This document shows, in pieces, positions 1 through 9,924 of a DNA stretch of 34,747 bases. Each line of letters starts with the position of its first letter. Position 1 is the stretch's first letter. The notes below the pieces were generated by a model. That model was not told the DNA's origin. It did not search any database and saw only the letters and a program-made list of their open reading frames with translations. Position numbers and translations under genes: made by a program. Origin of the DNA: Sphingobacteriales bacterium (GTDB lineage Bacteria > Bacteroidota > Bacteroidia > Chitinophagales > Chitinophagaceae); the NCBI GenBank assembly GCA_026391525.1, contig JAPLEF010000125.1:1-34747 (forward strand), read 5' to 3'.

Positions 1-1
1 C

Positions 2-229
2 AATTTAGGAAAAAACAAGCTTTATGAGGGTGTTCCAGGAAATCTATTTGCTTTTACTTGCAAAACTTCCTGGGACAAAGGCTACCAGGGTTTTGTATCT
101 TTTAATTCTAAAACTAAACTTATTGAACATTATGAAAATAGTTTGGGTGCAACTAATGTAGGTGGACACAAAATGGTAATATTCCCAAATGAAGCACTAA
201 AACTGATTCAAAAATATTATCCAATTTAA
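2..229 (+). CDS. C-terminal end of a GNAT-like acetyltransferase-type protein (5' cut by window edge)
   Basis: An open frame enters from the left edge and runs 75 codons to a TAA. It holds VPGNLFAFTCK, GYQGFVSF, KTKLIEHYENSLGA and GGHKMVIF. This pattern (a strand, then K-T-K-L-I-x-H-Y, then a GG turn) resembles the last third of small GNAT-like proteins often found in Bacteroidota genomes beside a short basic protein. The acetyl-CoA binding loop would lie outside the window, so enzymatic activity cannot be judged. The next gene starts 13 bp after the stop, which suggests co-transcription. Family assignment is from memory of similar pairs and is tentative. Confidence 0.55.
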   Translation, partial: NLGKNKLYEGVPGNLFAFTCKTSWDKGYQGFVSFNSKTKLIEHYENSLGATNVGGHKMVIFPNEALKLIQKYYPI

Positions 230-242
230 AAAATTATACAAA

Positions 243-440
243 ATGGGACTTATAAAAGAACCGAAAGGGGTTGACTTAGTGGTTGGACCATCAGTCTTAA
301 CAGAGAATGATAGAAAATTGATTAGTGAGATAATTGCTAATTATAAACTTACAGGGAAACTTCCAATAAAAAACAAACAAAATAGTACACAGAGAGTGAA
401 TGCTTCTGGAATTCAAAAAAAGAAAAAAGTTACTGCGTAA
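243..440 (+). CDS. Small basic hypothetical protein, partner of the upstream GNAT-like gene
   Basis: 65 residues, starting MGLIKEPKGVDLVVGPSVLT and ending in a lysine-rich tail (QKKKKVTA). There is no signal peptide or membrane segment, so it is probably cytoplasmic. Residues 19-36 look helical and the last 25 look disordered and positively charged. It follows the GNAT-like frame by 13 bp and is closed by a good intrinsic terminator, so the two probably form an operon. Similar short MGLxKEP proteins occur beside GNAT-like genes in other Bacteroidota, and the arrangement recalls toxin-antitoxin pairs, but nothing in the sequence proves that. The ATG is the only sensible start. Base composition is more AT-rich than in the housekeeping genes downstream. 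Confidence 0.7.
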   Translation: MGLIKEPKGVDLVVGPSVLTENDRKLISEIIANYKLTGKLPIKNKQNSTQRVNASGIQKKKKVTA

Positions 441-448
441 TTGTAGCC

Positions 449-477
449 GCCGCCTGGTGTTTTCACCAGCGGCTTTT
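449..477 (+). terminator. Intrinsic terminator after the small basic gene
   Basis: CTGGTG (454-459) pairs with CACCAG (464-469) around a TTTT loop. The stem continues as GCCG/CGGC with one bulged C, and a short T run follows. It begins 8 bp after the stop codon of the 65-residue gene. Confidence 0.75.
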
Positions 478-527
478 AGTTGGTGTACGACTTTAAGACA
501 TTACCATACATTATCATTCAAGTAAAC

Positions 528-684
528 CTACCCCATATAATTTGTAAGCATATCAAACGAACTTGTTACATCATGATAGAATTTAGCGGATGAGTAATAG
601 TAGTCTTCCGGAAGCTTACAAATACCATTTAAATATAGTAGCAGTATAAAAGGCTGGCCATTCGGTTGGGTATGGTGAAATCAT
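528..684 (-). pseudogene. Internally deleted remnant of a REP/IS200-like (Y1) transposase
   Basis: Read on the minus strand from the ATG at 684, the frame gives MISPYPTEWPAFYTATIFKW, ending at about 624. It then meets a stop. One frame over, from 623 to the TAG at 528-530, it continues ICKLPEDYYYSSAKFYHD and ends DMLTNYMG. The first part matches the N-terminal FYTATIxxW signature, and the second matches the (NPVKAG)xCKLPEDYxYSSAxFYH C-terminal signature, of the Bacteroidota REP-associated transposase family, normally about 180-190 residues. The middle, which carries the HUH motif and the catalytic tyrosine, is absent. This is a dead remnant of about 52 codons joined across a deletion with a frame change. 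The identification rests on recalled family motifs. Confidence 0.6.
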
Positions 685-1017
685 AAAGTAAAAATAGAAA
701 AGCTTGTTGGCTTTTGTGGTTCTTAAAATGACGTTGAGTTTGAAGGAAGACCAACGGAGGCGAAAGCAAACTAAAATTGGAGTACATTTGATAGCATCAA
801 ATGATACTATCATGAAACCACCATATAGCATTATTCCCCAAATACAGAAATTGATCAGCGCTATTTCAATTAAAGTTGGAGAAAGCACTTCTAATTTATA
901 AAACTTATCATCTCCACAGCTTCGTAAGATCAATCGAATTTAAACGATTTACTCCTCCTTATTATTTCAAAGGAACACTTTAGCTATCGATCAAATCAAA
1001 ATCATTTTATTTCCATG
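685..1017. other. AT-rich gap with no credible gene
   Basis: Both frames longer than 60 codons here lack recognisable domains, and one runs into the transposase remnant. The only structure seen is a perfect 8-bp hairpin, CATTTGAT-AGC-ATCAAATG, at 785-803. This stretch may be decayed flank of the mobile element. Confidence 0.5.
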
Positions 1018-1043
1018 AAAAAAGGAGCCTCATCAGCTCCCTT
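1018..1043 (-). terminator. Intrinsic terminator of the glutamine synthetase gene
   Basis: On the minus strand GGAGC (1040-1036) pairs with GCTCC (1028-1024) and is followed directly by a run of six T (1023-1018). It lies about 65 bp past the stop codon of the glutamine synthetase gene. Confidence 0.85.
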
Positions 1044-1056
1044 TCATTATCCAAAA

Positions 1057-1106
1057 TTATCAATTCTCCATTATCAATTGTCCATTGTCAACTATCAATT
1101 GATAAT
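1057..1106. repeat. Short tandem AT-rich repeat (TTATCAATTSTCCA units)
   Basis: TTATCAATTCTCCA (1057-1070) is followed immediately by TTATCAATTGTCCA (1071-1084), identical at 13 of 14 positions. A degraded third unit (TTGTCAACT) and the palindrome ATCAATTGAT (1094-1103) follow. The array sits between the terminator hairpin and the stop codon of the glutamine synthetase gene, so it is in its 3' untranslated region. Confidence 0.75.
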
Positions 1107-3302
1107 TTATCTTAGGAACAACAACTCCCTGTATTTCGGCAGCGGCCATAATTCATCTGCCACAACGAGTTCAAGTTTATCGGCGTGATAACGGATCTCG
1201 TCGAAATGCTTACCCTTTACTTCTTCACAATAGGCAATAGCTTTTGCTCTTGTGTCTGCAATATCATTAGCTTGCTTACGCGCCTCAATCATTGCAGCTA
1301 CGTGCGTACTGATAGTGCCGATATGCTCACTCAGTTTGGTAAGGATCGCTTTCTGGCTGCTGAATGCTGTTTCCGGCAATCCTGCTTCTTTCAATCCCTT
1401 GATGTTTTCAACCAGTACATTCTGATACTTCAATGCGGCAGGGATAATCAGGGTGGTGGCCAGATCGCCCATTACTCTGGCTTCAATCTGCACTTTTTTG
1501 ATATAGGCTTCCAGCATGATTTCATGACGGGCCTCTAATTCCAGATGTGTGTATATATGATGGTCTTCAAATAATTTCTTCGCTTTTGCCGCACTGTAGG
1601 CATCTAAAGAAACCGGTGTGGTTTTGATATTCGGTAAGCCTCTTTTTTCCGCTTCCTTTTCCCATTCTTCGCTATAACCGTCTCCTTCAAACAACACTTT
1701 CTTGCTTTCCACAATATACTTCTGTATCACCTGCATGATGGCAATCTCTTTCTTCTCGCCTTTTTCAATCAGGCCATCCACTTCCGTTTTAAAATTTTTC
1801 AAAGTCTCTGCCATGATGGTGTTCAGTACGGTCATCGGACCGGCACAGTTGGCAGAGGAACCTACCGCACGGAACTCGAATTTATTTCCGGTGAAGGCAA
1901 ATGGAGAAGTACGGTTACGATCGGTATTGTCGAGCATCAGCTCAGGGATGCTTTTATGGATGTCTAATTTCAACATCGCTTCGTCCTGCTCATCAAAATT
2001 GCCACCCACTCTTTTTTCTACCTGATTCAGCACATCCGTAAGGTATTTACCGATAAAGATGGAAATGATGGCAGGAGGTGCTTCGTTTGCGCCTAACCGA
2101 TGGTCGTTACCCGCACTGGCGATAGAAGCACGGATGAGTTCTGCATAATCATGAACCGCTTTGATGCTGTTCACAAAAAAAGTGAGGAACATCAGGTTCG
2201 TCTTCGGCGTTTTACCGGGAGCCAGAAGGTTTACACCCGTATCGGTGCTCATACTCCAGTTATTGTGCTTTCCGCTTCCGTTGATGCCGGCAAATGGTTT
2301 CTCATGCAGCAATACGAGAAGATTGTGACGCTTGGCCACCCTCGTCATGATGTCCATCAGCAGGGTATTGTGGTCAACCGCGATATTCATTTCTTCAAAT
2401 ATCGGTGCACATTCAAACTGCGCAGGAGCCACTTCATTGTGACGGGTACGTAAGGGTATGCCTAAACGATAACTCTCATTTTCAAAGTCGCGCATGAAAG
2501 CGTATATGCGTTCGGGTATGGCACCAAAATAATGGTCTTCCAACTGCTGTCCCTTTGCAGGTGCATGTCCGAAAATGGTACGGCCAGTCAATAATAAATC
2601 CGGACGCGCAGTTGCCAAACCTGCATCTACTACAAAATATTCCTGTTCCCAGCCTAAAGTGGCATTTACTTTCGAAACATTTTTATCAAAATACTGGCAT
2701 ACCTCAACAGCGGCCTTATCTAAGGCAACGGCTGCTTTGATCAACGGCGTTTTTGTATCTAATGATTCGCCGGTATAGGATACGAAGATGGTAGGGATGC
2801 ATAAGGTTTTTCCTTCGCCGGTTTCCATAATGAACGCGGGAGAGGAAGGATCCCATGCGGTATAACCACGGGCTTCAAAAGTAGCACGTAATCCACCACT
2901 GGGGAAAGATGAGGCATCTGGCTCTTGTTGTATAAGTGCAGCGCCTTCAAATTCCTGAATCGGGGTGCCATCTCCTTTTAAGGTAAAAAAAGAATCATGT
3001 TTTTCGGCCGATAAACCGGTAAGCGGCTGAAACCAATGGGTGAAATGGGTTACCCCTTTTTCTTCTGCCCAGGCTTTCATGCCATTGGCAATATTGTTAC
3101 CCATAGCACGATCTATTTTTTTACCTCCACGGGTTGAAGCAAGCAGACTTTTATATGCTTCGTCACTTAAATAATGGCGGGCCGTTTTGAGCGTAAATAC
3201 ATTTTCATTAAAAATATCGGCTATTTTTCCGGCTGATTTTACCGGGTAAGGATTAGCGTGATGGGCTAAATTATTGATAGCGTTAAAGCGTAAAGAGCTC
3301 AT
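1107..3302 (-). CDS. glnA: Glutamine synthetase type III (GSIII)
   Basis: Makes glutamine from glutamate, ammonia and ATP in the cytoplasm. At 731 residues it fits GSIII (about 730) rather than GSI (about 470). Family landmarks in order: FTHWFQPLTG (87-96) and EKHDSF (100-105) in the N-terminal domain; GWEQEYFVVD (217-226) with metal-binding glutamates; RHNEVAPAQFE (287-297); GINGSGKHNNWS (339-350), the nucleotide/metal loop; GNDHRLGANEAPP (398-410); NRTSPFAFTG then KFEFRAVGSSAN (463-485). No adenylylation-type C-terminus is expected in this class. ATG start, with a matched promoter 19 bp upstream and its own terminator, so it is probably monocistronic. In other organisms the GSIII gene is called glnN; glnA is the Bacteroides usage. 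Confidence 0.97.
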   Translation of the reverse strand: MSSLRFNAINNLAHHANPYPVKSAGKIADIFNENVFTLKTARHYLSDEAYKSLLASTRGGKKIDRAMGNNIANGMKAWAEEKGVTHFTHWFQPLTGLSAEKHDSFFTLKGDGTPIQEFEGAALIQQEPDASSFPSGGLRATFEARGYTAWDPSSPAFIMETGEGKTLCIPTIFVSYTGESLDTKTPLIKAAVALDKAAVEVCQYFDKNVSKVNATLGWEQEYFVVDAGLATARPDLLLTGRTIFGHAPAKGQQLEDHYFGAIPERIYAFMRDFENESYRLGIPLRTRHNEVAPAQFECAPIFEEMNIAVDHNTLLMDIMTRVAKRHNLLVLLHEKPFAGINGSGKHNNWSMSTDTGVNLLAPGKTPKTNLMFLTFFVNSIKAVHDYAELIRASIASAGNDHRLGANEAPPAIISIFIGKYLTDVLNQVEKRVGGNFDEQDEAMLKLDIHKSIPELMLDNTDRNRTSPFAFTGNKFEFRAVGSSANCAGPMTVLNTIMAETLKNFKTEVDGLIEKGEKKEIAIMQVIQKYIVESKKVLFEGDGYSEEWEKEAEKRGLPNIKTTPVSLDAYSAAKAKKLFEDHHIYTHLELEARHEIMLEAYIKKVQIEARVMGDLATTLIIPAALKYQNVLVENIKGLKEAGLPETAFSSQKAILTKLSEHIGTISTHVAAMIEARKQANDIADTRAKAIAYCEEVKGKHFDEIRYHADKLELVVADELWPLPKYRELLFLR

Positions 3303-3321
3303 TTTTTTATAGTTTAAGCCT

Positions 3322-3351
3322 CAAAAATAGCAATTCAACTCATAAAAACAA
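3322..3351 (-). promoter_or_regulatory. Promoter of glutamine synthetase III gene
   Basis: On the minus strand TTG (3351-3349), 19 bp, then TATTTTTG (3329-3322) match the Bacteroidota -33/-7 pattern TTTG-N19-21-TAnnTTTG. The start codon is 19 bp further on. Confidence 0.7.
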
Positions 3352-3417
3352 GTAATAAATAAAAATTCGCTTAAAAAATTGGCTTAAAATAACAAAATAG
3401 TAAATATGTTAAAATAT

Positions 3418-4722
3418 TTAATGTGTTTGTTTCTTAGAGAAAAGTAAGATTAAGGCAGGCGTAATCAAAAAGGGGAGGTAGAGGCTGCGATAACGCACTA
3501 TCGAACTGATATTGGGAATGAGAAAACCGGTTACCAGTAGCATGGTGAGGCCGATGAATAGTCCGTAATAAATAAAAGGATGTACCACGGGCAGCCTTTT
3601 TTTCTTAATAAGATATACAAATACCGTCAGGGCCAGTACCTGGTAAGCGAAAAGTTCGAGGGCATAAAGCAGACTGAACCTGCCGCCGGAGTCCCAGAGG
3701 TAAGGGCGAAAAAAGCCATGATTAATAGCCTGTGGCAGGTTGTGGAGGAAACTCATGGGATTGGGCTGCAGGGGTTCTAATGCAATCTGGGAGGCCGCTA
3801 AAGGCAAAGCCAGAAAATCAGTCTGTTTTTGAACCCATATTTTTAAGGGGTCTGCTGCAGGAAGCCAATAATGCATCAGGAACATGGCCAAAATCGCGGT
3901 AATAAAAACGCTACTAAAAATCAGAACAGGCTTGTGTTTTAGGCGCAAACACAACCAAAACCCAACAGTGCCCAGCAAGATTACCGGAACAAGGTAGTTT
4001 CTCATCAGCAACAAACCGATAAAACTAAAAAAGAATAGCAGTATTTTTTTTGTAGAAAAACCTTGCTCAGATAGAAAAAACAAGGCATAACTATACCAGG
4101 CCATGAGTGTAAAAACTACCAGATCTTTATGCATACCCGAAGAAAAATACAAGCAGGTGGGGATGAAGAAGCATCCTGTGAGTATGGCCGTTTTTGCACT
4201 TGGGTATAGATAGCTATAAATCCTGTATAAAGCAATAGTAGCCGTGAAACCGATGATACTAAAAAACAGACTATTAATATAATAATTACCCCGGCTGATG
4301 AAATTGATGATAGCCACAATTTTGATGAGCAGGTTGTAACGCAGGTCGTTCCAGTATGAACCCACTGAATCGAAAAAACCACCAAGGCCTTCATAATTCG
4401 AATGAAAAAGCGCGCTGAAAAAAGTACCCGGTGATCGGAGCAGCAGTTGATATTCCTGATAAGCATCGCTGTTGAGGTTCCAGTAATCATTTTGTGGATT
4501 GAGCCTGAAACTGAGCCAGCCCACAAAGCAACCTGTAATAGCTTTCAAAATAAAAAGGCCTTGTAGAGTTGTTTTGCTTAAACCGGTTTTGCGTAAAAAG
4601 CCCCATCTACCGGCAAATGCGGTGAAGAGAACGAACATCAAAACAAAAATGAGAAGCATCAAGGCCTGCAGGGTTTGTTGTGGGAAGATAGTTAAAATAT
4701 TTGCTTCAACTGAGTCCGGCAC
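3418..4722 (-). CDS. Polytopic inner-membrane protein of unknown function (possibly glycan-related)
   Basis: About 434 residues with many hydrophobic segments, starting near residue 20 (ALMLLIFVLMFVLF) and recurring to the C-terminus (LPFLITPALILLF). Between them are short charged loops such as SSGMHKDLVVF and RYRSLYLPF. The layout resembles polytopic proteins of surface-polysaccharide clusters (EpsG/GT-C-like), but no catalytic motif is recognised, so no function is assigned. The open frame starts with GTG at 4722, only 49 bp from the divergent purL start; an ATG at 4659 (residue 22) would remove the polar N-terminus and is an alternative. It lies 115 bp upstream of the glutamine synthetase gene on the same strand, but that gene has its own promoter in the gap. 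Confidence 0.75.
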   Translation of the reverse strand: MPDSVEANILTIFPQQTLQALMLLIFVLMFVLFTAFAGRWGFLRKTGLSKTTLQGLFILKAITGCFVGWLSFRLNPQNDYWNLNSDAYQEYQLLLRSPGTFFSALFHSNYEGLGGFFDSVGSYWNDLRYNLLIKIVAIINFISRGNYYINSLFFSIIGFTATIALYRIYSYLYPSAKTAILTGCFFIPTCLYFSSGMHKDLVVFTLMAWYSYALFFLSEQGFSTKKILLFFFSFIGLLLMRNYLVPVILLGTVGFWLCLRLKHKPVLIFSSVFITAILAMFLMHYWLPAADPLKIWVQKQTDFLALPLAASQIALEPLQPNPMSFLHNLPQAINHGFFRPYLWDSGGRFSLLYALELFAYQVLALTVFVYLIKKKRLPVVHPFIYYGLFIGLTMLLVTGFLIPNISSIVRYRSLYLPFLITPALILLFSKKQTH

Positions 4723-4738
4723 TACAGGATGCAGTTTG

Positions 4739-4746
4739 TACCTTTG
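4739..4746 (+). promoter_or_regulatory. Promoter -7 element of purL
   Basis: TACCTTTG is an exact TAnnTTTG match 25 bp before the purL ATG. No convincing -33 element was found. It lies 16 bp beyond the GTG start of the divergent membrane protein. Confidence 0.6.
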
Positions 4747-4771
4747 CCCTATCTAAAAAATTCTTAGGTAG

Positions 4772-7012
4772 ATGGATATCACTTCACACACGGCCGCACA
4801 GTTACGCATAACGGAAGATGAGTTTGAACTCATCAAAACCAAACTGGGCAGAACGCCAAATTTTACAGAGCTCTGCGCATTCAGCGGCATGTGGAGCGAA
4901 CATTGCAGTTATAAGAATTCCATCAAATGGTTGAAAACTTTACCCCGCGACGGAAAGAAGATGCTGGTGAAGGCCGGTGAAGAAAATGCCGGTTTGATGG
5001 ATATCGGAGACGGATACGGTGTAGTGTTTAAAATCGAATCGCATAACCATCCTTCTGCCATTGAGCCATTTCAGGGCGCAGCCACAGGGGTTGGCGGCAT
5101 CAACAGGGATATTTTTACAATGGGCGCGAGGCCAATCGCATCGTTGAACAGCTTGCGATTCGGAAATATTGAAGATGCCAAAACGCAGCATTTACTGGCA
5201 GGTGTGGTGCATGGCATTGGTCATTATGGCAATTGTTTTGGCGTGCCTACTGTTGGCGGAGAAATTTATTTTGAATCCTGCTATCATACCAATCCGTTAG
5301 TGAATGCCATGAGTGTGGGGATTGTTAAGAACGGTGAAACGGTTTCAGCAACGGCGGAGGGAATTGGTAATCCGGTATTTTTTGTAGGAAGTGCAACAGG
5401 TAAGGATGGTATTGGCGGAGCTTCTTTTGCCAGTGCCGAAATCACAGCCGATAGTGCAGAAGATCTGCCAGCAGTGCAGGTAGGCGATCCTTTTCAGGAA
5501 AAGAAATTACTGGAAGCCTGTTTAGAAGTGATCCAAACCGGCGCAGTGGTTGGCATGCAGGATATGGGTGCAGCGGGCATCATTTGCTCAACTGCCGAAA
5601 TGAGTGCCAAAGGAAAATCGGGGATGCGCATTCAGCTAGATAAAGTTCCTACCCGCCAGCAGGGGATGAAAGCCTGGGAACTCTTACTCAGTGAAAGTCA
5701 GGAACGCATGCTGCTGGTGGTGCAAAAAGGTAAAGAACAGGAAGTACTTGATGTTTTCAGTAAATGGGATCTGCCCTGCAGTGATATCGGAGAAGTAACG
5801 GGCGACGGCATGTTGCGTTTCTACATGAACGATATTGAAGAAGCGGTTTTGCCCGCTGAAGAATTGGTACTTGGCGGTGGAGCTCCTCAATATGAGCGCG
5901 AGTTCCGTAAGCCAGCTTATCTTGATCAGTTGCAAGCTTTTGATACTAACGCTAACCCTGAGCCGAAAGTATTGATGCCTTTAGCCGAAAAACTGTTGGC
6001 CCTTCCCAATATTGCGAGTAAGCGTTGGGTTTATGAGCAATACGACAGTATGGTGGGCGCCGGCAACAGCAATACCAATGCCCCCAGCGATGCAGCAGTA
6101 GTGCTGGCAAAACCAACCGGGAAAGCCATCGCCTTAACAACAGATTGTAACAGCCGTTATGTGCATGCCGATCCTTATGTGGGTGCAATGATCGCCGTTG
6201 CTGAAGCAGCAAGGAATGTCGTGTGCAGTGGTGGTACGCCCCTTGGTATAACCAATTGTCTCAATTTCGGCAACCCCTACGATCCTGAAGTTTACTATCA
6301 GTTTGTAAACGCCATCAAAGGAATGGGTGAGGCCTGCCGGAAATTCGATACGCCAGTAACCGGTGGTAATGTGAGTTTTTATAATCAATCGCCTGATGGC
6401 CCCGTTTACCCCACGCCCACAATCGGGATGGTAGGTTTGCTGGACAATGTGCGTGATAAGATGACGATGGACTTCAAATCTTCAGGCGATAAGATTTATG
6501 TGTTGGGTGTACAAAAGGATGATTTGAATTGTTCTGAATACCTGCATCATGTGTTAGGATATGTGGCTACTCCTGCACCATATTTCAATCTGGATGAAGA
6601 ATTCGCCATGCAGCAATGTTTATGGCAACTGATCAAAGATCGACTGGTTGAGTCGGCACATGATGTGAGTGAAGGTGGGTTAATTGTTAGCTTGCTTGAA
6701 TCTTCGTTCAATCGTAACCGTGGTTTTGATGTGGCTCAACCCGAAAATGCCATTCGTAATGATGCCTTTTGGTTTGGTGAAGCTCAGGGCAGGGCAGTAA
6801 TAACTGTTAAGTCTGAACAGGAGTCGGCCATGTTAACTTCACTGAGTAAGCATAACGTTCCTTATCTGTTGATTGGAACGGTTACCGAATCTGGCATTGC
6901 CGTGCAAAACGAAAATTGGGGCGATGTGCAAAATTGGAAATCTATTTATGAAGATGCAATCGCCGGTTTATTGAAGAATCAGGAAAATGAACAGGCATTA
7001 GCTGCCATTTAA
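4772..7012 (+). CDS. purL: Phosphoribosylformylglycinamidine synthase subunit PurL (small type)
   Basis: Fourth step of de novo purine synthesis: converts FGAR to FGAM with ATP and ammonia supplied by the PurQ glutaminase, with PurS as adaptor. At 746 residues it is the short, glutaminase-free form; long PurL proteins exceed 1200. Motifs: [10 protein letters not shown] (41-50), [20 protein letters not shown] (83-102) and [18 protein letters not shown] (104-121), the first ATP-binding core. [21 protein letters not shown] and [10 protein letters not shown] belong to the repeated AIRS-like halves. purS and purQ are not in this window. It is transcribed from a TAnnTTTG promoter and followed after 9 bp by hldD, so the two are probably co-transcribed. 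Confidence 0.97.
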   Translation: MDITSHTAAQLRITEDEFELIKTKLGRTPNFTELCAFSGMWSEHCSYKNSIKWLKTLPRDGKKMLVKAGEENAGLMDIGDGYGVVFKIESHNHPSAIEPFQGAATGVGGINRDIFTMGARPIASLNSLRFGNIEDAKTQHLLAGVVHGIGHYGNCFGVPTVGGEIYFESCYHTNPLVNAMSVGIVKNGETVSATAEGIGNPVFFVGSATGKDGIGGASFASAEITADSAEDLPAVQVGDPFQEKKLLEACLEVIQTGAVVGMQDMGAAGIICSTAEMSAKGKSGMRIQLDKVPTRQQGMKAWELLLSESQERMLLVVQKGKEQEVLDVFSKWDLPCSDIGEVTGDGMLRFYMNDIEEAVLPAEELVLGGGAPQYEREFRKPAYLDQLQAFDTNANPEPKVLMPLAEKLLALPNIASKRWVYEQYDSMVGAGNSNTNAPSDAAVVLAKPTGKAIALTTDCNSRYVHADPYVGAMIAVAEAARNVVCSGGTPLGITNCLNFGNPYDPEVYYQFVNAIKGMGEACRKFDTPVTGGNVSFYNQSPDGPVYPTPTIGMVGLLDNVRDKMTMDFKSSGDKIYVLGVQKDDLNCSEYLHHVLGYVATPAPYFNLDEEFAMQQCLWQLIKDRLVESAHDVSEGGLIVSLLESSFNRNRGFDVAQPENAIRNDAFWFGEAQGRAVITVKSEQESAMLTSLSKHNVPYLLIGTVTESGIAVQNENWGDVQNWKSIYEDAIAGLLKNQENEQALAAI

Positions 7013-7021
7013 CCCAACAGG

Positions 7022-8008
7022 ATGAATAAAGATGCAACCATTATCGTAACAGGCGCAGCCGGATTTATCGCAAGTTGTCTGGTTTCCTATCTCAACGAAA
7101 ATAAATTCACCAACCTGATTTTGGTAGACCAGTTTGATGAGGAAGAAAAAGAACTCAACCTGCTTCATAAGCAATACCTGGTGAGGGTAGAGCGCGATAA
7201 TTTTTTTGAATGGCTGGGAAATGAAAAGCCAAAAGTAGATTTTGTATTTCACCTGGGTGCCCGAACAGATACTACCGAGTTTGATTATCAGGTGCATTAT
7301 AAGTTGAATGTTTTATTTACGCAGCAAATCTGGAATTATTGCACTGCCAATCAGGTTCCGCTTGTGTATGCCTCTTCCGCTGCAACCTATGGTGATGGCA
7401 GTTTGGGTTACGATGACGACCATGACCTGGTTGCCCGTTTAAAACCGTTGAACCCTTATGGATTGTCGAAAAACAATGTAGATCAGTGGATTCTTGAACA
7501 AGCAGCCAGGCCCCCTTTCTGGGCTGGATTAAAATTCTTCAATGTATACGGTCCGAATGAATATCATAAGGCCAGGATGGCCAGTGTGGTATTTCATGCC
7601 TACAACCAGGTGAAAGATCACGACCTCGTAAAATTATTCCGTTCTCATAAGGAAGGATGTAAAGATGGCGAGCAGCTACGGGATTTTATATATGTGAAAG
7701 ATGTGATCAAAGTATGCTATTGGATGATGGAGCATTTCAGTACCGTTCCATCCGGTTTATACAACCTGGGAACAGGCAAATCGCGCACTTTTATCGATCT
7801 GGTTAAATCGGCCTATAAAGCAATAGATAAACCTGCCGTTATCCAGTTCATGGATATGCCGCAAGACTTACGCGAAACCTATCAGTATTTTACTGAGGCA
7901 CGTATGCAAAAACTTTGGAATGCCGGTTACCGGGAGCCATTTTATAGCCTTGAAGAAGGCGTTTACGATTATGTAAAACATTACCTCATATCCCGCCGGT
8001 ACTATTAA
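7022..8008 (+). CDS. hldD: ADP-L-glycero-D-manno-heptose-6-epimerase (HldD/RfaD)
   Basis: Epimerises ADP-D-glycero-manno-heptose to the L-glycero form, the heptose donor for the lipopolysaccharide inner core. It is an extended short-chain dehydrogenase: NAD(P)-binding VTGAAGFIASCL (9-20), ASSAATYGD (117-125), catalytic YGLSK (Tyr146, Lys150), then FFNVYGPNEYHKARMASV (172-189), which distinguishes HldD from UDP-glucose epimerases. DLRETYQYFTEA near the C-terminus is also typical. 328 residues agrees with the family. It starts 9 bp after purL with no promoter between, so read-through from purL is likely although the pathways are unrelated. Confidence 0.93.
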   Translation: MNKDATIIVTGAAGFIASCLVSYLNENKFTNLILVDQFDEEEKELNLLHKQYLVRVERDNFFEWLGNEKPKVDFVFHLGARTDTTEFDYQVHYKLNVLFTQQIWNYCTANQVPLVYASSAATYGDGSLGYDDDHDLVARLKPLNPYGLSKNNVDQWILEQAARPPFWAGLKFFNVYGPNEYHKARMASVVFHAYNQVKDHDLVKLFRSHKEGCKDGEQLRDFIYVKDVIKVCYWMMEHFSTVPSGLYNLGTGKSRTFIDLVKSAYKAIDKPAVIQFMDMPQDLRETYQYFTEARMQKLWNAGYREPFYSLEEGVYDYVKHYLISRRYY

Positions 8009-8084
8009 CCGTACTGAAATGCATTAAGGTAAATTATATGTATAAAAAAATCCTGGCAAATTTTACTGTCATAAAATTTCCACT

Positions 8085-8092
8085 TATCTTTG
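8085..8092 (+). promoter_or_regulatory. Candidate promoter of pyrG
   Basis: TATCTTTG is an exact TAnnTTTG match, with TTTT (8061-8064) 20 bp upstream as a weak -33 element. It implies an untranslated leader of roughly 135 nt before pyrG. No strong hairpin or T run was seen in the leader. Confidence 0.5.
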
Positions 8093-8222
8093 CATGACCT
8101 CTAGGATATTTTTGTTTCATTCTTCCGGTCATTTTTTTGGTTTCATCGTAGTATAGCATTGCAACGTTTTGTCCTGTTTTTGCAGAATTGGCAATTGGGC
8201 AGCTTAATTGAGAAATTTCTAA

Positions 8223-9890
<1,668 letters not shown>

Positions 9891-9924
9891 GACATTCCTC
9901 AACATCTTAGCGTAAATTTACCGG

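Noticed and set aside
704-901. Plus-strand frame of 65 codons
   Set aside because: No recognisable domain, non-ATG-like context and position beside a decayed mobile element; not supported as a gene.
616-933. Minus-strand frame of 105 codons taken as a whole gene
   Set aside because: Only the last 23 codons resemble a protein family (the transposase N-terminus); the rest has no coding character. Reported instead as a transposase remnant from 684.
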